Assembly: GCF_001590905.1 (NCBI RefSeq)
Contig: NZ_BCTT01000014.1
Coordinates: 237,660 to 301,659, forward strand
Origin: Serratia grimesii NBRC 13537
Lineage (GTDB): Bacteria > Pseudomonadota > Gammaproteobacteria > Enterobacterales > Enterobacteriaceae
Reading direction: 5' to 3'
DNA length: 64,000 bases
Position numbers and translations under genes: made by a program. Positions 21,646-30,789 of the stretch are shown here, one piece after another (position 1 is the stretch's first letter; each line of letters begins with the position of its first letter). The notes below the pieces were generated by a model. The model made no database searches, had not been told where the DNA came from, and was given only the letters and a program-made list of their open reading frames with translations.

Positions 21646-22371
21646 ATGGCGTGTCATTTTGCCCGATGGATCCCCACATCCACCGTATTGGATACCCGTC
21701 GCCTCTCCACCGACGTGATTGCTGCAACCACTGCTTTTTCCGTTAAACGCCGTCAGCGATTCCTGCAAGGGCGTATCCTGCTCGCAGAAATGATGTTTTA
21801 TCTTTACGGGCTACCAACACTCCCCACTATTGCCACAACCCCTACCGGACGTCCTTGTTTTGTCGACAATCATCTGCCCGACTTCAGTCTGGCCTATGCC
21901 AGTAATACGGTGGGTGTCTTACTCAGCGAAGAAGGCAAGGTTGGCCTGGATATTGAAGTGATGCGTGCACGTGGCGGACAACATAAACAACTTCAGTACC
22001 AATACCTTACGCCGGCTGAAAGCGCCTGGATAAGCGCGCAATACGATCGACTGGAGGCGGAAACCCAACTGTGGAGCATCCGCCAGAGTGTGTTGAAGCT
22101 TTCCGGTCAGGGCAACAGCGGGCAATCAACTCTACGTCTGCATCCGTTTTCCGGCCACCTGCGTTCCAGCACCACACCTGACGTCCATGTGATGAGCGAT
22201 GCCGATGAGTACCTGAGCTGGGCCTGTGCCCGCACTCCCGGCCTGGAACGTTTGATGTGCTGGCAATATACAGAACAGCAAGGCCTGCAAAAAGACGGCG
22301 AGATATCACCGCGCAGCCCAGCCACTTCAACTCGCTTCGTCAAGCTGACCAGCCTGGCAACGCCTGGTTAA
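21646..22371 (+). CDS. yieE: YieE-like 4'-phosphopantetheinyl transferase superfamily protein
   Basis: This is a 241-aa Sfp/AcpS-superfamily protein. The first metal motif is conserved as VGLDIEV (about residues 102-108). The second motif, normally W-x-x-KE-(A/S)-x-x-K, reads WSIRQSVLKLSG, so the catalytic/Mg-binding glutamate is Gln and the preceding lysine is Arg. It probably modifies a carrier protein or has lost that activity. Gene order with chrR/yieF directly downstream matches E. coli yieE-yieF, where YieE is a putative PPTase of unclear partner. GGAG lies about 7 nt before ATG 21646. The 96-bp gap from the N-monooxygenase leaves operon membership open. Confidence 0.78.
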   Translation: MACHFARWIPTSTVLDTRRLSTDVIAATTAFSVKRRQRFLQGRILLAEMMFYLYGLPTLPTIATTPTGRPCFVDNHLPDFSLAYASNTVGVLLSEEGKVGLDIEVMRARGGQHKQLQYQYLTPAESAWISAQYDRLEAETQLWSIRQSVLKLSGQGNSGQSTLRLHPFSGHLRSSTTPDVHVMSDADEYLSWACARTPGLERLMCWQYTEQQGLQKDGEISPRSPATSTRFVKLTSLATPG

Positions 22372-22545
22372 AAACGGCGGCTCTGGCGCAAAAACTAAGA
22401 TAAAACTTTCTTTAACGCATAAATTTCTGCATAAAAATGTAAAGTCAGCTAAATATTCAGCAATCGTCTATTCTCTCCGCACGCTTTGCCCTACTATCTT
22501 CAGGTGTTCTAAGCTGAATCTGTTCATTCGAAAGGGAGAATCACC

Positions 22546-23112
22546 ATGTCAGACCAAGCATTAAAAATCGTCACTCTGCTCGGTAGCCTGCGCAAAGGCT
22601 CATACAACGCCATGGTTGCGCATGCCCTGCCAGGCCTTGCGCCGCAAGGCGTCACCATCGAAGCGCTGCCTTCAATCCGTGATATCCCGTTATACGATGC
22701 CGATATGCAACAGGAAGAGGGTTTCCCTGCTACGGTGGAAGCCATTGCCGAGCAAATTCGCCAAGCTGACGGTGTGATCATCGTAACCCCGGAATATAAC
22801 TATTCGGTACCGGGCGGATTAAAAAACGCTATCGACTGGCTTTCTCGCCTGCCAAATCAACCATTAGCCGGTAAACCAGTGGCCATTCAGACCAGTTCCA
22901 TGGGACCGATTGGCGGAGCACGCTGCCAGTATCACCTGCGCCAAATTCTGGTGTTCCTCGATGCTATGGTGATGAATAAGCCGGAATTTATGGGTGGCGT
23001 GATCCAAAATAAAGTGGATGCGCAGACGGGTGAATTGATCGATCAAGGCACGCTGGATTTCCTGACCGGCCAACTGTCTGCGTTCAGCGATTATATCCGC
23101 CGCGTGAAGTAA
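22546..23112 (+). CDS. chrR: NADPH-dependent FMN reductase / quinone reductase ChrR (YieF)
   Basis: This is a 188-aa flavodoxin-fold reductase. The FMN phosphate loop is LLGSLRKGSYNAMVA near the N-terminus, and TPEYNYSVPGGLKNAIDWLSR (about 83-103) is the second FMN-contacting block, typical of this family. E. coli ChrR/YieF reduces quinones, chromate and other electrophiles and is thought to limit redox cycling. It acts in the cytosol as a dimer or tetramer. A strong GGGAG ribosome-binding site precedes ATG 22546. The yieE-chrR order is conserved with E. coli. Confidence 0.95.
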   Translation: MSDQALKIVTLLGSLRKGSYNAMVAHALPGLAPQGVTIEALPSIRDIPLYDADMQQEEGFPATVEAIAEQIRQADGVIIVTPEYNYSVPGGLKNAIDWLSRLPNQPLAGKPVAIQTSSMGPIGGARCQYHLRQILVFLDAMVMNKPEFMGGVIQNKVDAQTGELIDQGTLDFLTGQLSAFSDYIRRVK

Positions 23113-23205
23113 CTGCTTTTTGACGCCTTCAACAGAAAAGCGAACGAGGGCGTCACTCTAATGAGAGAACCATTGCCAACCCATTAAAAATAAAGTCATA
23201 ACATT

Positions 23206-24258
23206 ATGTATTTTTTCATTTTAGCCATATTACTGGCTTTCATCACCAGACCACTATTAGCCACAGAAATGCGTTACCCCGCCGGAGAAGAGCCCATCGA
23301 GCTACCGGTACATAGCCCACTGAATGCTCAACTGCCGCGTACAACTCAGAGCCAGGAAGATAAAAAAATTGCGGCCATGTCGTTATATCTGACGCTTATG
23401 CGAGAAGACGGGCGCAACATCTGGGCCCCCTACCAGTTGGCGGCTTCCTCAGCGGAAAAAGGCCAAACCGAACTGGCGGAACGTTATCTGCAACTGAGCG
23501 CCGATCGCGGGTTATGGTATTACTACAACCTGCTGGAGGATGACGCCTTCAATAGCATTCAGCACGGCAGCACCTATCAGTCAATCTTGGCCGTTACCAA
23601 AGCCCGTTATATACAGCATGCTCATTGGTTCGAGGGCAAAGCCAGCTACGCTATCCCGGATGGCGAGCCGCCACCTGGAGGCTGGCCAACGGTGGTATAC
23701 CTGCACGCCTATGGTAAGAGTGCAGGTATCTCCCCCGAAGAGCGCGTGTTATTTAGTGAAATGGGCGTCGCCTATATAGAAGTGAATGGCACTCAGATGC
23801 TGTCGGAAAACAGTTTCCGCTGGTCAAATTACAGTGACGAGAGCACCCAGAGCGCCATTCAACAAGCTCTGCAACCGCTAATAGCAGAATTAAAACTCAA
23901 CCCACAGCAGGTCTACCTGACCGCTCGTGGTCAGGGAGCGCTGCATGCCGCCAATCTGTTGGCCAAGTATCCGCAGCTGTATGCTGGCGCGTTGTTAATC
24001 GCTCCTCACGGCGGGATTAAACAGGCACAGCAATCTCTGGCAAAAAATAAGCGGATGGTTGTGGCGTATTACGATCGGCAAAAATTTAGCGATCAAGCGC
24101 TGGCAATGCACTTTGCCAATCTGTTCAGCGAGGATAATCAGGTTGAGGCACTGCATTTTGCACAGGGAGAGAACCCAGATGCAGGCTGGCAGGCGCGTTT
24201 CAAACGGCCGTTACAGTGGATGTTGCATCAGGCACCCGACGCAACGCCGGGAGCCTAA
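23206..24258 (+). CDS. Secreted alpha/beta-hydrolase-fold protein lacking the nucleophile serine
   Basis: This is a 350-aa protein with an N-terminal signal peptide (hydrophobic residues 2-18, then LLATEMRYP). Residues about 55-110 look like a Sel1/TPR-type helical segment (YQLAASSAEKGQTELAERYL). From about 150 an alpha/beta hydrolase fold begins with WPTVVYLHAYG. The nucleophile elbow, expected as G-x-S-x-G, is ARGQG in VYLTARGQGALHAA, so the serine is Gly. The downstream strand ALLIAPHGG and the overall order fit an esterase-like scaffold. It is probably a periplasmic binding or dead-enzyme protein, or it uses another residue. Gene neighbours give no pathway. I do not recognise a named homologue. 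Confidence 0.7.
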   Translation: MYFFILAILLAFITRPLLATEMRYPAGEEPIELPVHSPLNAQLPRTTQSQEDKKIAAMSLYLTLMREDGRNIWAPYQLAASSAEKGQTELAERYLQLSADRGLWYYYNLLEDDAFNSIQHGSTYQSILAVTKARYIQHAHWFEGKASYAIPDGEPPPGGWPTVVYLHAYGKSAGISPEERVLFSEMGVAYIEVNGTQMLSENSFRWSNYSDESTQSAIQQALQPLIAELKLNPQQVYLTARGQGALHAANLLAKYPQLYAGALLIAPHGGIKQAQQSLAKNKRMVVAYYDRQKFSDQALAMHFANLFSEDNQVEALHFAQGENPDAGWQARFKRPLQWMLHQAPDATPGA

Positions 24259-24264
24259 GATTAC

Positions 24265-24440
24265 AGGGCCGACAAATGTCGGCCCTGAGTTTGATGACAA
24301 AGTTGTCTTTGAATCCGAGATACCCGGGCCTAGCGCACCGAGGGGCACTCCGGCGGGCAAGCCGCTACGCCCCCTTCGGCACGCTCTCCCTAATAACGGG
24401 CTTTATCAGTAGTCTGAGGGCCGACATTTGTCGGCCCCTT
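24265..24440. repeat. Duplicated terminator palindrome enclosing a 130-bp palindromic element
   Basis: Near-identical palindromes GGGCCGACA(AA/TT)TGTCGGCCC occur at 24265-24286 and 24417-24438. The second is followed by CCTTTCTT, a terminator-like tail. The 130 bp between them form a long imperfect inverted repeat centred near 24345 (AGCG...CCGAGGGG against CCCCCTTCGG...CGCT) with an internal CGGC-GGGCAA-GCCG hairpin. The likely role is transcription termination of the upstream hydrolase gene plus an inserted repeat unit. Confidence 0.65.
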
Positions 24441-24449
24441 TCTTGCGTA

Positions 24450-25787
24450 TCAGTGACCGTCGACAAAGACAATCTTCAGCACAAACAGCAGCGCGACAAC
24501 CACCACGCATGGGCTGATTTCACGCCAGCGACCGGTACCCAACTTCATCACACAGTACGAAATAAAGCCGAGCGCGATACCTTCGGTGATAGAAAAACTG
24601 AACGGCATCATCACCGCCGTCACAAACGCCGGTACGGCTTCGGTCAGGTCATCCCACTTCACTCGTGCCAGGCTGGATGTCATCAACACGCCAACGTAAA
24701 TCAACGCACCAGCGGCAGCATAAGCCGGTACCATACCCGCCAACGGCGACAGGAAAATCACCAACAAGAACAGAATGCCAGTAACCACGGCAGTCAGGCC
24801 GGTACGGCCACCGACAGAAACCCCGGCAGAACTCTCAATGTAGGCAGTAACGGAAGACGTGCCGACAAACGAGCCGGCTACCGAGCTGATACTGTCGACA
24901 TACAGAGCCTGCTTCATCCGCGGGAACTTGCCTTTGTCATCAGTCAGCCCGGCCTTATCAGTCACACCGATCAACGTACCGGAGGAGTCGAACAGGTTCA
25001 CCAGCATGAAGGAGAAAATCACCCCAGCCAGACCAATGTTCAGCGCGCCCGTCAGGTCAACCTGACCCACGACAGAAGTAATGTTCGGTGGCATAGAGAA
25101 CAGGCCGCCGTATTTCACGTCGCCCAATGCCCAACCGATCAGGGTAGTCACCACGATAGAAACCAATACCGCCGCGTGGAAGTTACGCGAGGACAGCACA
25201 GCGATGATAAAGAAACCCAGCGCACCCAGCAGTACGTTATGCGAGGTCAGACTGCCGATGGTCACTAACGTGTCCGGGTTAGCCACCACGATACCGGCAT
25301 TTTTTAGTCCCATCATGCCGATAAACAGACCGATACCACTGGTAATCCCCACCCGCAGGCTCATGGGAATGTTGGCAATCATCCAATAGCGGATACGGAA
25401 AATGGTCAGCAACAATAAACCGACCGCGCCCCAGAAAATGGCGCCCATGCCAACCTGCCATGAAATGCCCATTGCGCCCACAACCACAAAGGCGAAGAAC
25501 GCATTGAGGCCCATCGCTGGTGCCAGCGCAACCGGCAGGTTTGCTAACAAGCCCATCAAAATACTGCCGAAAGCGGCAATCAGGCAGGTCGTTACAAACA
25601 CTGCCTGCGTATCCATGCCCGCCGCGCCCAGAATTTGGGGGTTAACGAACACGATATACACCATGGTCAAAAAGGTAGTAATACCGGCAATCGTTTCCGT
25701 ACGCGCCGTGGTTCCATGTTGCTTGAGTTTAAACACACGCCCAAGCAAGCCTTGCTCAACGTCAAGGCCAGATACTGGTTTGCTCAT
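24450..25787 (-). CDS. adeP: Adenine permease AdeP (NCS2 family)
   Basis: This is a 445-aa polytopic inner-membrane transporter of the AzgA/NCS2-type purine permeases, with about 14 hydrophobic segments. Conserved blocks include TFLTMVYIVFVNP near residue 35, the substrate region APAMGLNAFFAF, and the second broken-helix region SSVTAYIESSAGVSVGGRTG. It imports adenine with protons. Sequence and neighbourhood (yieF-adeP-yieH) fit E. coli AdeP (YieG). In this window adeP is on the opposite strand to chrR and divergent from yieH. The 224-bp upstream gap shows no purine riboswitch that I can see. Confidence 0.93.
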   Translation of the reverse strand: MSKPVSGLDVEQGLLGRVFKLKQHGTTARTETIAGITTFLTMVYIVFVNPQILGAAGMDTQAVFVTTCLIAAFGSILMGLLANLPVALAPAMGLNAFFAFVVVGAMGISWQVGMGAIFWGAVGLLLLTIFRIRYWMIANIPMSLRVGITSGIGLFIGMMGLKNAGIVVANPDTLVTIGSLTSHNVLLGALGFFIIAVLSSRNFHAAVLVSIVVTTLIGWALGDVKYGGLFSMPPNITSVVGQVDLTGALNIGLAGVIFSFMLVNLFDSSGTLIGVTDKAGLTDDKGKFPRMKQALYVDSISSVAGSFVGTSSVTAYIESSAGVSVGGRTGLTAVVTGILFLLVIFLSPLAGMVPAYAAAGALIYVGVLMTSSLARVKWDDLTEAVPAFVTAVMMPFSFSITEGIALGFISYCVMKLGTGRWREISPCVVVVALLFVLKIVFVDGH

Positions 25788-26011
25788 TATCAGAATTCCG
25801 AAGAAGGGAATGGACAGTCGCCGGCTATCCTATAACAAAATGTAGGGGTTTTGACGCCGCTCACAGGTTTTTTTCGCCGTCTTTACGGCTATATGCCTCA
25901 ACAGATTGTATTTACTGAAATTGATAGGCAAATCGAGATTCAGAGATCGCAATCTTGGCCGATGCGGTTAAAGTGGCAGTATCGCCGCTTAACTGAAGGA
26001 CACTGACGCTG

Positions 26012-26680
26012 ATGAACCAGGTTGACTGTATTTTGTTTGATTGTGACGGCACGCTGGTGGATAGCGAAGTGCTGTGCAGCAAAGCCTATGTGCACATGTT
26101 TGCTCACTACGGTATTCATCTTTCACTGGATGAGGTGTTCAAAAAATACAAAGGGGTGAAACTGTACGAAATCATCGAACAGGTTAATGCGGAGCACGGC
26201 GTCGTCTTAGCAAAGGAAGAATTGGAGCCTTTATACCGCCAGGAAGTCGCCCGTCTGTTTGACAGCGAACTGCAACAGATTGCCGGTGCGCGCGAGCTAC
26301 TGGCACAGGTGACAGTACCAATATGTACCGTGTCTAACGGCCCGGTCAGCAAAATGCAGCACTCGCTCGGTCTGACCGACATGCTGCACTATTTTGATGA
26401 CCGGTTGTTCAGTGGCTATGACATCCAGCGCTGGAAACCAGACCCGGCAATCGTATTCCACGCGGCAGAAAAAATGCAGGTGCCCGTAGAACGTTGCATC
26501 CTGGTGGACGACTCCGCCGCTGGCGCCCAGGCCGGGATCGCCGCCGGGATCCCGGTATTTTACTTCTGCGCCGATCCGCACAATAAGCCGATCAATCACC
26601 CATTGGTTACCGCATTCGACGATCTGACGCAGCTGCCCACGCTGTGGCGTGAACGAGGTTGGCAGCTAACTGCAGATTAA
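26012..26680 (+). CDS. yieH: 6-phosphogluconate phosphatase YieH (HAD family)
   Basis: This is a 222-aa HAD-IA hydrolase. Motif I is LFDCDGTLVDSE with nucleophile D10 and acid D12. Motif II is CTVSNGP, motif III is KPDPAIVFHA, and motif IV is ILVDDSAAG. The C1 helical cap lies between motifs I and II. E. coli YieH dephosphorylates 6-phosphogluconate and prefers phosphorylated C5/C6 sugars. The stop codon overlaps that of the convergent permease gene within the shared TTAA at 26677-26680, leaving no room for a terminator. Confidence 0.92.
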   Translation: MNQVDCILFDCDGTLVDSEVLCSKAYVHMFAHYGIHLSLDEVFKKYKGVKLYEIIEQVNAEHGVVLAKEELEPLYRQEVARLFDSELQQIAGARELLAQVTVPICTVSNGPVSKMQHSLGLTDMLHYFDDRLFSGYDIQRWKPDPAIVFHAAEKMQVPVERCILVDDSAAGAQAGIAAGIPVFYFCADPHNKPINHPLVTAFDDLTQLPTLWRERGWQLTAD

Positions 26681-27417
26681 CTGGCCGGTAGCGGCGGTTT
26701 ATTACGCCACCAGCGCCATGAACGTTTCAGCGCTCGGGTCTGCGGGCTAAAGCGGCGGTTGACCGCATTGGCCAGCAGATCCAACGCCAGACAAAACACG
26801 AAGTACACCAATGCGACAAACAAGAACACCTCCATCGGGTACACCATACTGCGGTTATTAACCTGGGTTGCCAGGAAAGTCAGTTCTCCGACACCGACGA
26901 TATAAGCCAGGGAGGTGTCTTTGATCAACGAAATCCATTGGTTGATAAACGACGGCACCATCATGCGCAGCGCCTGCGGGAGTACGATCATACGCAGCGT
27001 TTGCCAACGGGTCAGCCCTAACGACAAACCGGCTTGCCACTGCCCTGCACCGATAGCGACGATGCCGGCCTTCACCGCATGGGCCAAATACGCGGAGGCG
27101 ATCAACGCAAGTGCGCATACCACGGTGGTGATTTCCGGGATATCGACGCCAAACACCATCGGCAATAAAAAATAGGTCCAGAAAATCAGCATGATCACCG
27201 GAATGGCGCGAAAGAAACCCAACACCGCCGCCAGTAAGCCAGCCGCCACACCGCGCGACATTGCCAGTGCCACGCCCAGCAACGTACCGAGAATGGCCGA
27301 GGCCACACCAGCCATCAGGCTGATCGCCAGCGTCAGCGCCGCACCACCCAACGGCCCGTCAGGCCAGGTTCCCCACAGCAAATAGCTCAGGTTGTCATGA
27401 ATAATGCTGAAATCCAT
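26677..27417 (-). CDS. Amino-acid ABC transporter permease 2
   Basis: This is a 246-aa inner-membrane permease of the HisM/GltK type. About five transmembrane segments are visible. The cytoplasmic EAA loop is seen around LSLGLTRWQTLRMIVLPQAL, which couples to an ATPase subunit. It follows the first permease by 1 bp and is the last gene of the three-gene importer. No ATP-binding gene accompanies it, so the energising subunit must be encoded elsewhere. The substrate is a polar amino acid by family, but the specific one is unknown. Confidence 0.9.
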   Translation of the reverse strand: MDFSIIHDNLSYLLWGTWPDGPLGGAALTLAISLMAGVASAILGTLLGVALAMSRGVAAGLLAAVLGFFRAIPVIMLIFWTYFLLPMVFGVDIPEITTVVCALALIASAYLAHAVKAGIVAIGAGQWQAGLSLGLTRWQTLRMIVLPQALRMMVPSFINQWISLIKDTSLAYIVGVGELTFLATQVNNRSMVYPMEVFLFVALVYFVFCLALDLLANAVNRRFSPQTRALKRSWRWWRNKPPLPAS

Positions 27418-27418
27418 T

Positions 27419-28138
27419 TTAATGCCCCCTCAGCGGCTTGCGTTGCTGTCGCCACATTCCCCAGCCTTCCAGCAACGCAATGATGGCGATATACAGCACC
27501 GTTGCCACACCAAATGCCTGGAAGGTACGCAGTGTCTCGGTTTCCACCTGACGCGAAGCATAAGACAATTCAGCCACGCCGATCGCCATCGTCAATGAGG
27601 AGTTCTTTATCACGTTCATATACTGGCCCAGCAGCGGAGGCATGGCGATTTTCAGTGCCTGCGGCAGCACCACATGGCGCATGGCCTGCCAGCCAGTTAA
27701 TCCCAGGGCATTGGCCGCATATTTTTGCCCACTGGCAACACCACGAATACCGGAGCGGATCTCTTCGGCGATAAAGGCGCTGGAATACAATGTCAGGCCA
27801 AAGAAACCGGCAAGAAACTCAAACGACGGCCACTCAAGCGGACCAATTTGATGTGAAGTGTTAAGCCATTGCATGGTGGCTGAAGGCAGGATCTGCCCGG
27901 CGGCGAAATACCAGAAAAAGAGCTGTACCAGCAGCGGTGTATTGCGAAATAACGAACTGTAGCCCATCGCCAGCCATCGCAACGGACGCAGGTGGCTGTC
28001 ACGCATCGTAGTCAGTAAAAAGCCCAACAACGTGGCGGCCAGGCTCGCACAGGCAGAAAGCCATAGCGTCAACAGAAACCCCTGCCACAGCCAGCTTAGG
28101 TATTGCGGCGCCAGCAGCCAGTCCAGATTCATGGTCAA
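27419..28138 (-). CDS. Amino-acid ABC transporter permease 1
   Basis: This is a 239-aa HisQ/GltJ-type permease. An N-terminal membrane segment precedes LLGFLLTTMRDS. The EAA loop is NALGLTGWQAMRHVVLPQAL, followed by MNVIKNSSLTMAIGVAEL, which is typical of polar amino-acid importers. It probably forms a heterodimer with the downstream permease. It starts 72 bp after the binding-protein gene, past a strong hairpin that should lower its expression relative to the binding protein. Confidence 0.9.
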   Translation of the reverse strand: MTMNLDWLLAPQYLSWLWQGFLLTLWLSACASLAATLLGFLLTTMRDSHLRPLRWLAMGYSSLFRNTPLLVQLFFWYFAAGQILPSATMQWLNTSHQIGPLEWPSFEFLAGFFGLTLYSSAFIAEEIRSGIRGVASGQKYAANALGLTGWQAMRHVVLPQALKIAMPPLLGQYMNVIKNSSLTMAIGVAELSYASRQVETETLRTFQAFGVATVLYIAIIALLEGWGMWRQQRKPLRGH

Positions 28139-28160
28139 TCCTTGTCTTACAAAATGCGTC

Positions 28161-28184
28161 AGGGGCGCAGCACGCTGCGCCCCT
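28161..28184 (-). terminator. Intercistronic hairpin after the binding-protein gene
   Basis: A perfect 10-bp GC-rich stem AGGGGCGCAG/CTGCGCCCCT (28161-28170, 28175-28184) with a 4-nt loop. It lies between the solute-binding gene and the permeases. There is only a weak T tract, so partial termination or mRNA 3'-end protection is likely. Confidence 0.7.
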
Positions 28185-28210
28185 ACAAACAGATCTCAGC
28201 CCCGCCAGAA

Positions 28211-29050
28211 TCAGGCCTTTGGCTGTTGATCCAAAGGCGCGATTTTAAAATCACCGCGCGGCTGGGCCGATTTGGTTTCCGGGCCGAACCAGCGATCGTA
28301 AATTTTCACCGCCTCACCGTCTTTTTCCAGCGCGATCAGCGTGTCGTTGACAGTGGCAGTCAGGCGATCTTCACCTTTAGGGATCCCCACCCCTTGATAT
28401 TCTTTGGTGATGCTGAACGGCGATATTTCGAAGTCCGCTTTCTGCGCTGCCGGCAGGTTACCGAGCAAGCCGACCAGCTTGGCGTCATCTTGGGTGATCG
28501 CCTGCACGTTGCCGTTACGCAGTGCTACGAACGCCAGCGGAGTGTCATCGTAAGAGATCACTTTGGCCGTCGGATAATGCTCACGCAGAGTGATTTCCTG
28601 CACTGTCCCCTTGTCTGCGCCGATGCGCAGTTTTTTGATATCTTCCGGGGTTTTCAACACGCCTTTATGGGCAATAAATTTTTGGCCTGTCGCGAAATAG
28701 GGCACGCTGAAGTTCACTTCCTTCGCACGCTCATCAGTAATGGTAAAGTTGGCAGCAATCAAATCGACTTTTTTCGAGACCAATAAAGGAATGCGGTTAG
28801 CTGGATTGGTTGCTCGCAGTTCCACCTTTACACCCAGCGCTTTACCGATCGCATCAGCCACATCAACGTCATAACCCACCAGCTTTTTAGTTTGCGGATC
28901 GATATAACCGAATGGTGGATTACTGTCGAACACCGCGATACGCACTACACCGGCTTTCTTGATGTCGTCGAGTTTGTCCGCATGTGCGGCACCGGTAGCG
29001 AGGCTAGTCAGGCTGGCTAACAAAGTTAAGGCCAAAACGCGATGTTTCAT
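28211..29050 (-). CDS. Amino-acid ABC transporter periplasmic binding protein
   Basis: This is a 279-aa family 3 solute-binding protein. The signal peptide ends around ATGAAHA-DK (residue 24). The mature fold has IAVFDSNPPFGYID, VGYDVDVADAIGKALGV and DLIAANFTIT, the usual ligand-contacting blocks for polar amino acids. Conserved arginine and aspartate positions of the carboxylate/amine pocket appear present (TDERAKEVNFSVPY). It heads an operon with two permeases and no ATPase. Its location between yieH and phoU differs from E. coli, where the bgl/cbr genes occupy this spot. Confidence 0.92.
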   Translation of the reverse strand: MKHRVLALTLLASLTSLATGAAHADKLDDIKKAGVVRIAVFDSNPPFGYIDPQTKKLVGYDVDVADAIGKALGVKVELRATNPANRIPLLVSKKVDLIAANFTITDERAKEVNFSVPYFATGQKFIAHKGVLKTPEDIKKLRIGADKGTVQEITLREHYPTAKVISYDDTPLAFVALRNGNVQAITQDDAKLVGLLGNLPAAQKADFEISPFSITKEYQGVGIPKGEDRLTATVNDTLIALEKDGEAVKIYDRWFGPETKSAQPRGDFKIAPLDQQPKA

Positions 29051-29171
29051 GGGAAGCTCCTAAGGGGTTGATGTCCTGCTGGTTGCTAAGCTAGCAAGAC
29101 CCACTTAGGTCAGGAAATAATATAAAAAGCTATATTTATAACCATTTTGTATTTAAGGGCTTTAAACAGCA

Positions 29172-29197
29172 TAAAGGCGCAGTTTCCTGCGCCTTTA
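29172..29197 (-). terminator. Terminator of the pst-phoU operon
   Basis: An 11-bp stem TAAAGGCGCAG/CTGCGCCTTTA (29172-29182, 29187-29197) with a GAAA loop on the minus strand, 22 bp past the phoU stop. It is followed by a partly T-rich tract. Confidence 0.8.
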
Positions 29198-29218
29198 AGG
29201 GGTAACTCGTGGGAAGAA

Positions 29219-29953
29219 TTACTCTTTTTTCTCTTCTTTACCGTCGGAGGACAACAGTTTTTCCAGAGCATCACCACCAATATGGCGGAAGTCCTGGCCT
29301 TTTACGAAGTAGAAGATGAATTCGCAAATATTCTGGCAACGATCACCGATACGCTCGATAGAACGTGCGCAGAACAAGGCAGTCAACACGCTTGGAATAG
29401 TGCGTGTGTCTTCCATCATGTAGGTCATTAACTGACGCACAATGCCTTCGTATTCCTGATCGACTTTTCTGTCTTCGCGATAAATTCGGATCGCTTCATC
29501 CAGATCCATACGAGCAAAGGCATCCAGCACATCATGCAACATCTGCACGGTGTGGCGGCCCAGCGACTCCAGGCTGACCAACAGCGGCTGGTGCTGGTGC
29601 GAGAATTTCTCCAGTGCTGTGCGACAGATTTTGTCTGCCACATCACCGATACGCTCCAGTTCAGAAATGGTTTTGATGATCGCCATTACCAAACGCAAGT
29701 CGCTGGCGGTCGGCTGGCGTTTGGCAATAATCCGCACGCAGGCTTCGTCGATCGCCACTTCCATCATATTGACCTTGGCGTCACCTTCGATCACGCGTTT
29801 GGCCAGCTCACCGTCCTGATTGTGCATCGCGGTAATGGCATCGGTCAGTTGCTGTTCCACCAGCCCACCCATGGTCAATACCTGGGTGCGGATGTGCTCA
29901 AGTTCTGCGTTAAACTGGCCGGAAATATGTTTATTTAAATTCAGGTTATCCAT
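29219..29953 (-). CDS. phoU: Phosphate transport regulator PhoU
   Basis: This is a 244-aa all-helical protein with two PhoU repeats of about 100 residues. The repeated metal-binding signature reads as [16 protein letters not shown] in the first half and [16 protein letters not shown] in the second. PhoU connects the Pst transporter to the PhoR sensor kinase and represses the Pho regulon when phosphate is plentiful. ATG 29953 ([19 protein letters not shown]) matches E. coli. A TTG five codons upstream is less likely. It lies 11 bp after pstB at the end of the pst operon. Confidence 0.98.
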   Translation of the reverse strand: MDNLNLNKHISGQFNAELEHIRTQVLTMGGLVEQQLTDAITAMHNQDGELAKRVIEGDAKVNMMEVAIDEACVRIIAKRQPTASDLRLVMAIIKTISELERIGDVADKICRTALEKFSHQHQPLLVSLESLGRHTVQMLHDVLDAFARMDLDEAIRIYREDRKVDQEYEGIVRQLMTYMMEDTRTIPSVLTALFCARSIERIGDRCQNICEFIFYFVKGQDFRHIGGDALEKLLSSDGKEEKKE

Positions 29954-29964
29954 GATGCATCCTA

Positions 29965-30789
<825 letters not shown>

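Noticed and set aside
24216..25268. 350-codon plus-strand frame overlapping the adeP gene and the 24.3-kb repeat
   Set aside because: Antisense to a clear permease, very rich in H, Q and R with no family feature; starts inside another gene and crosses a repeat element.
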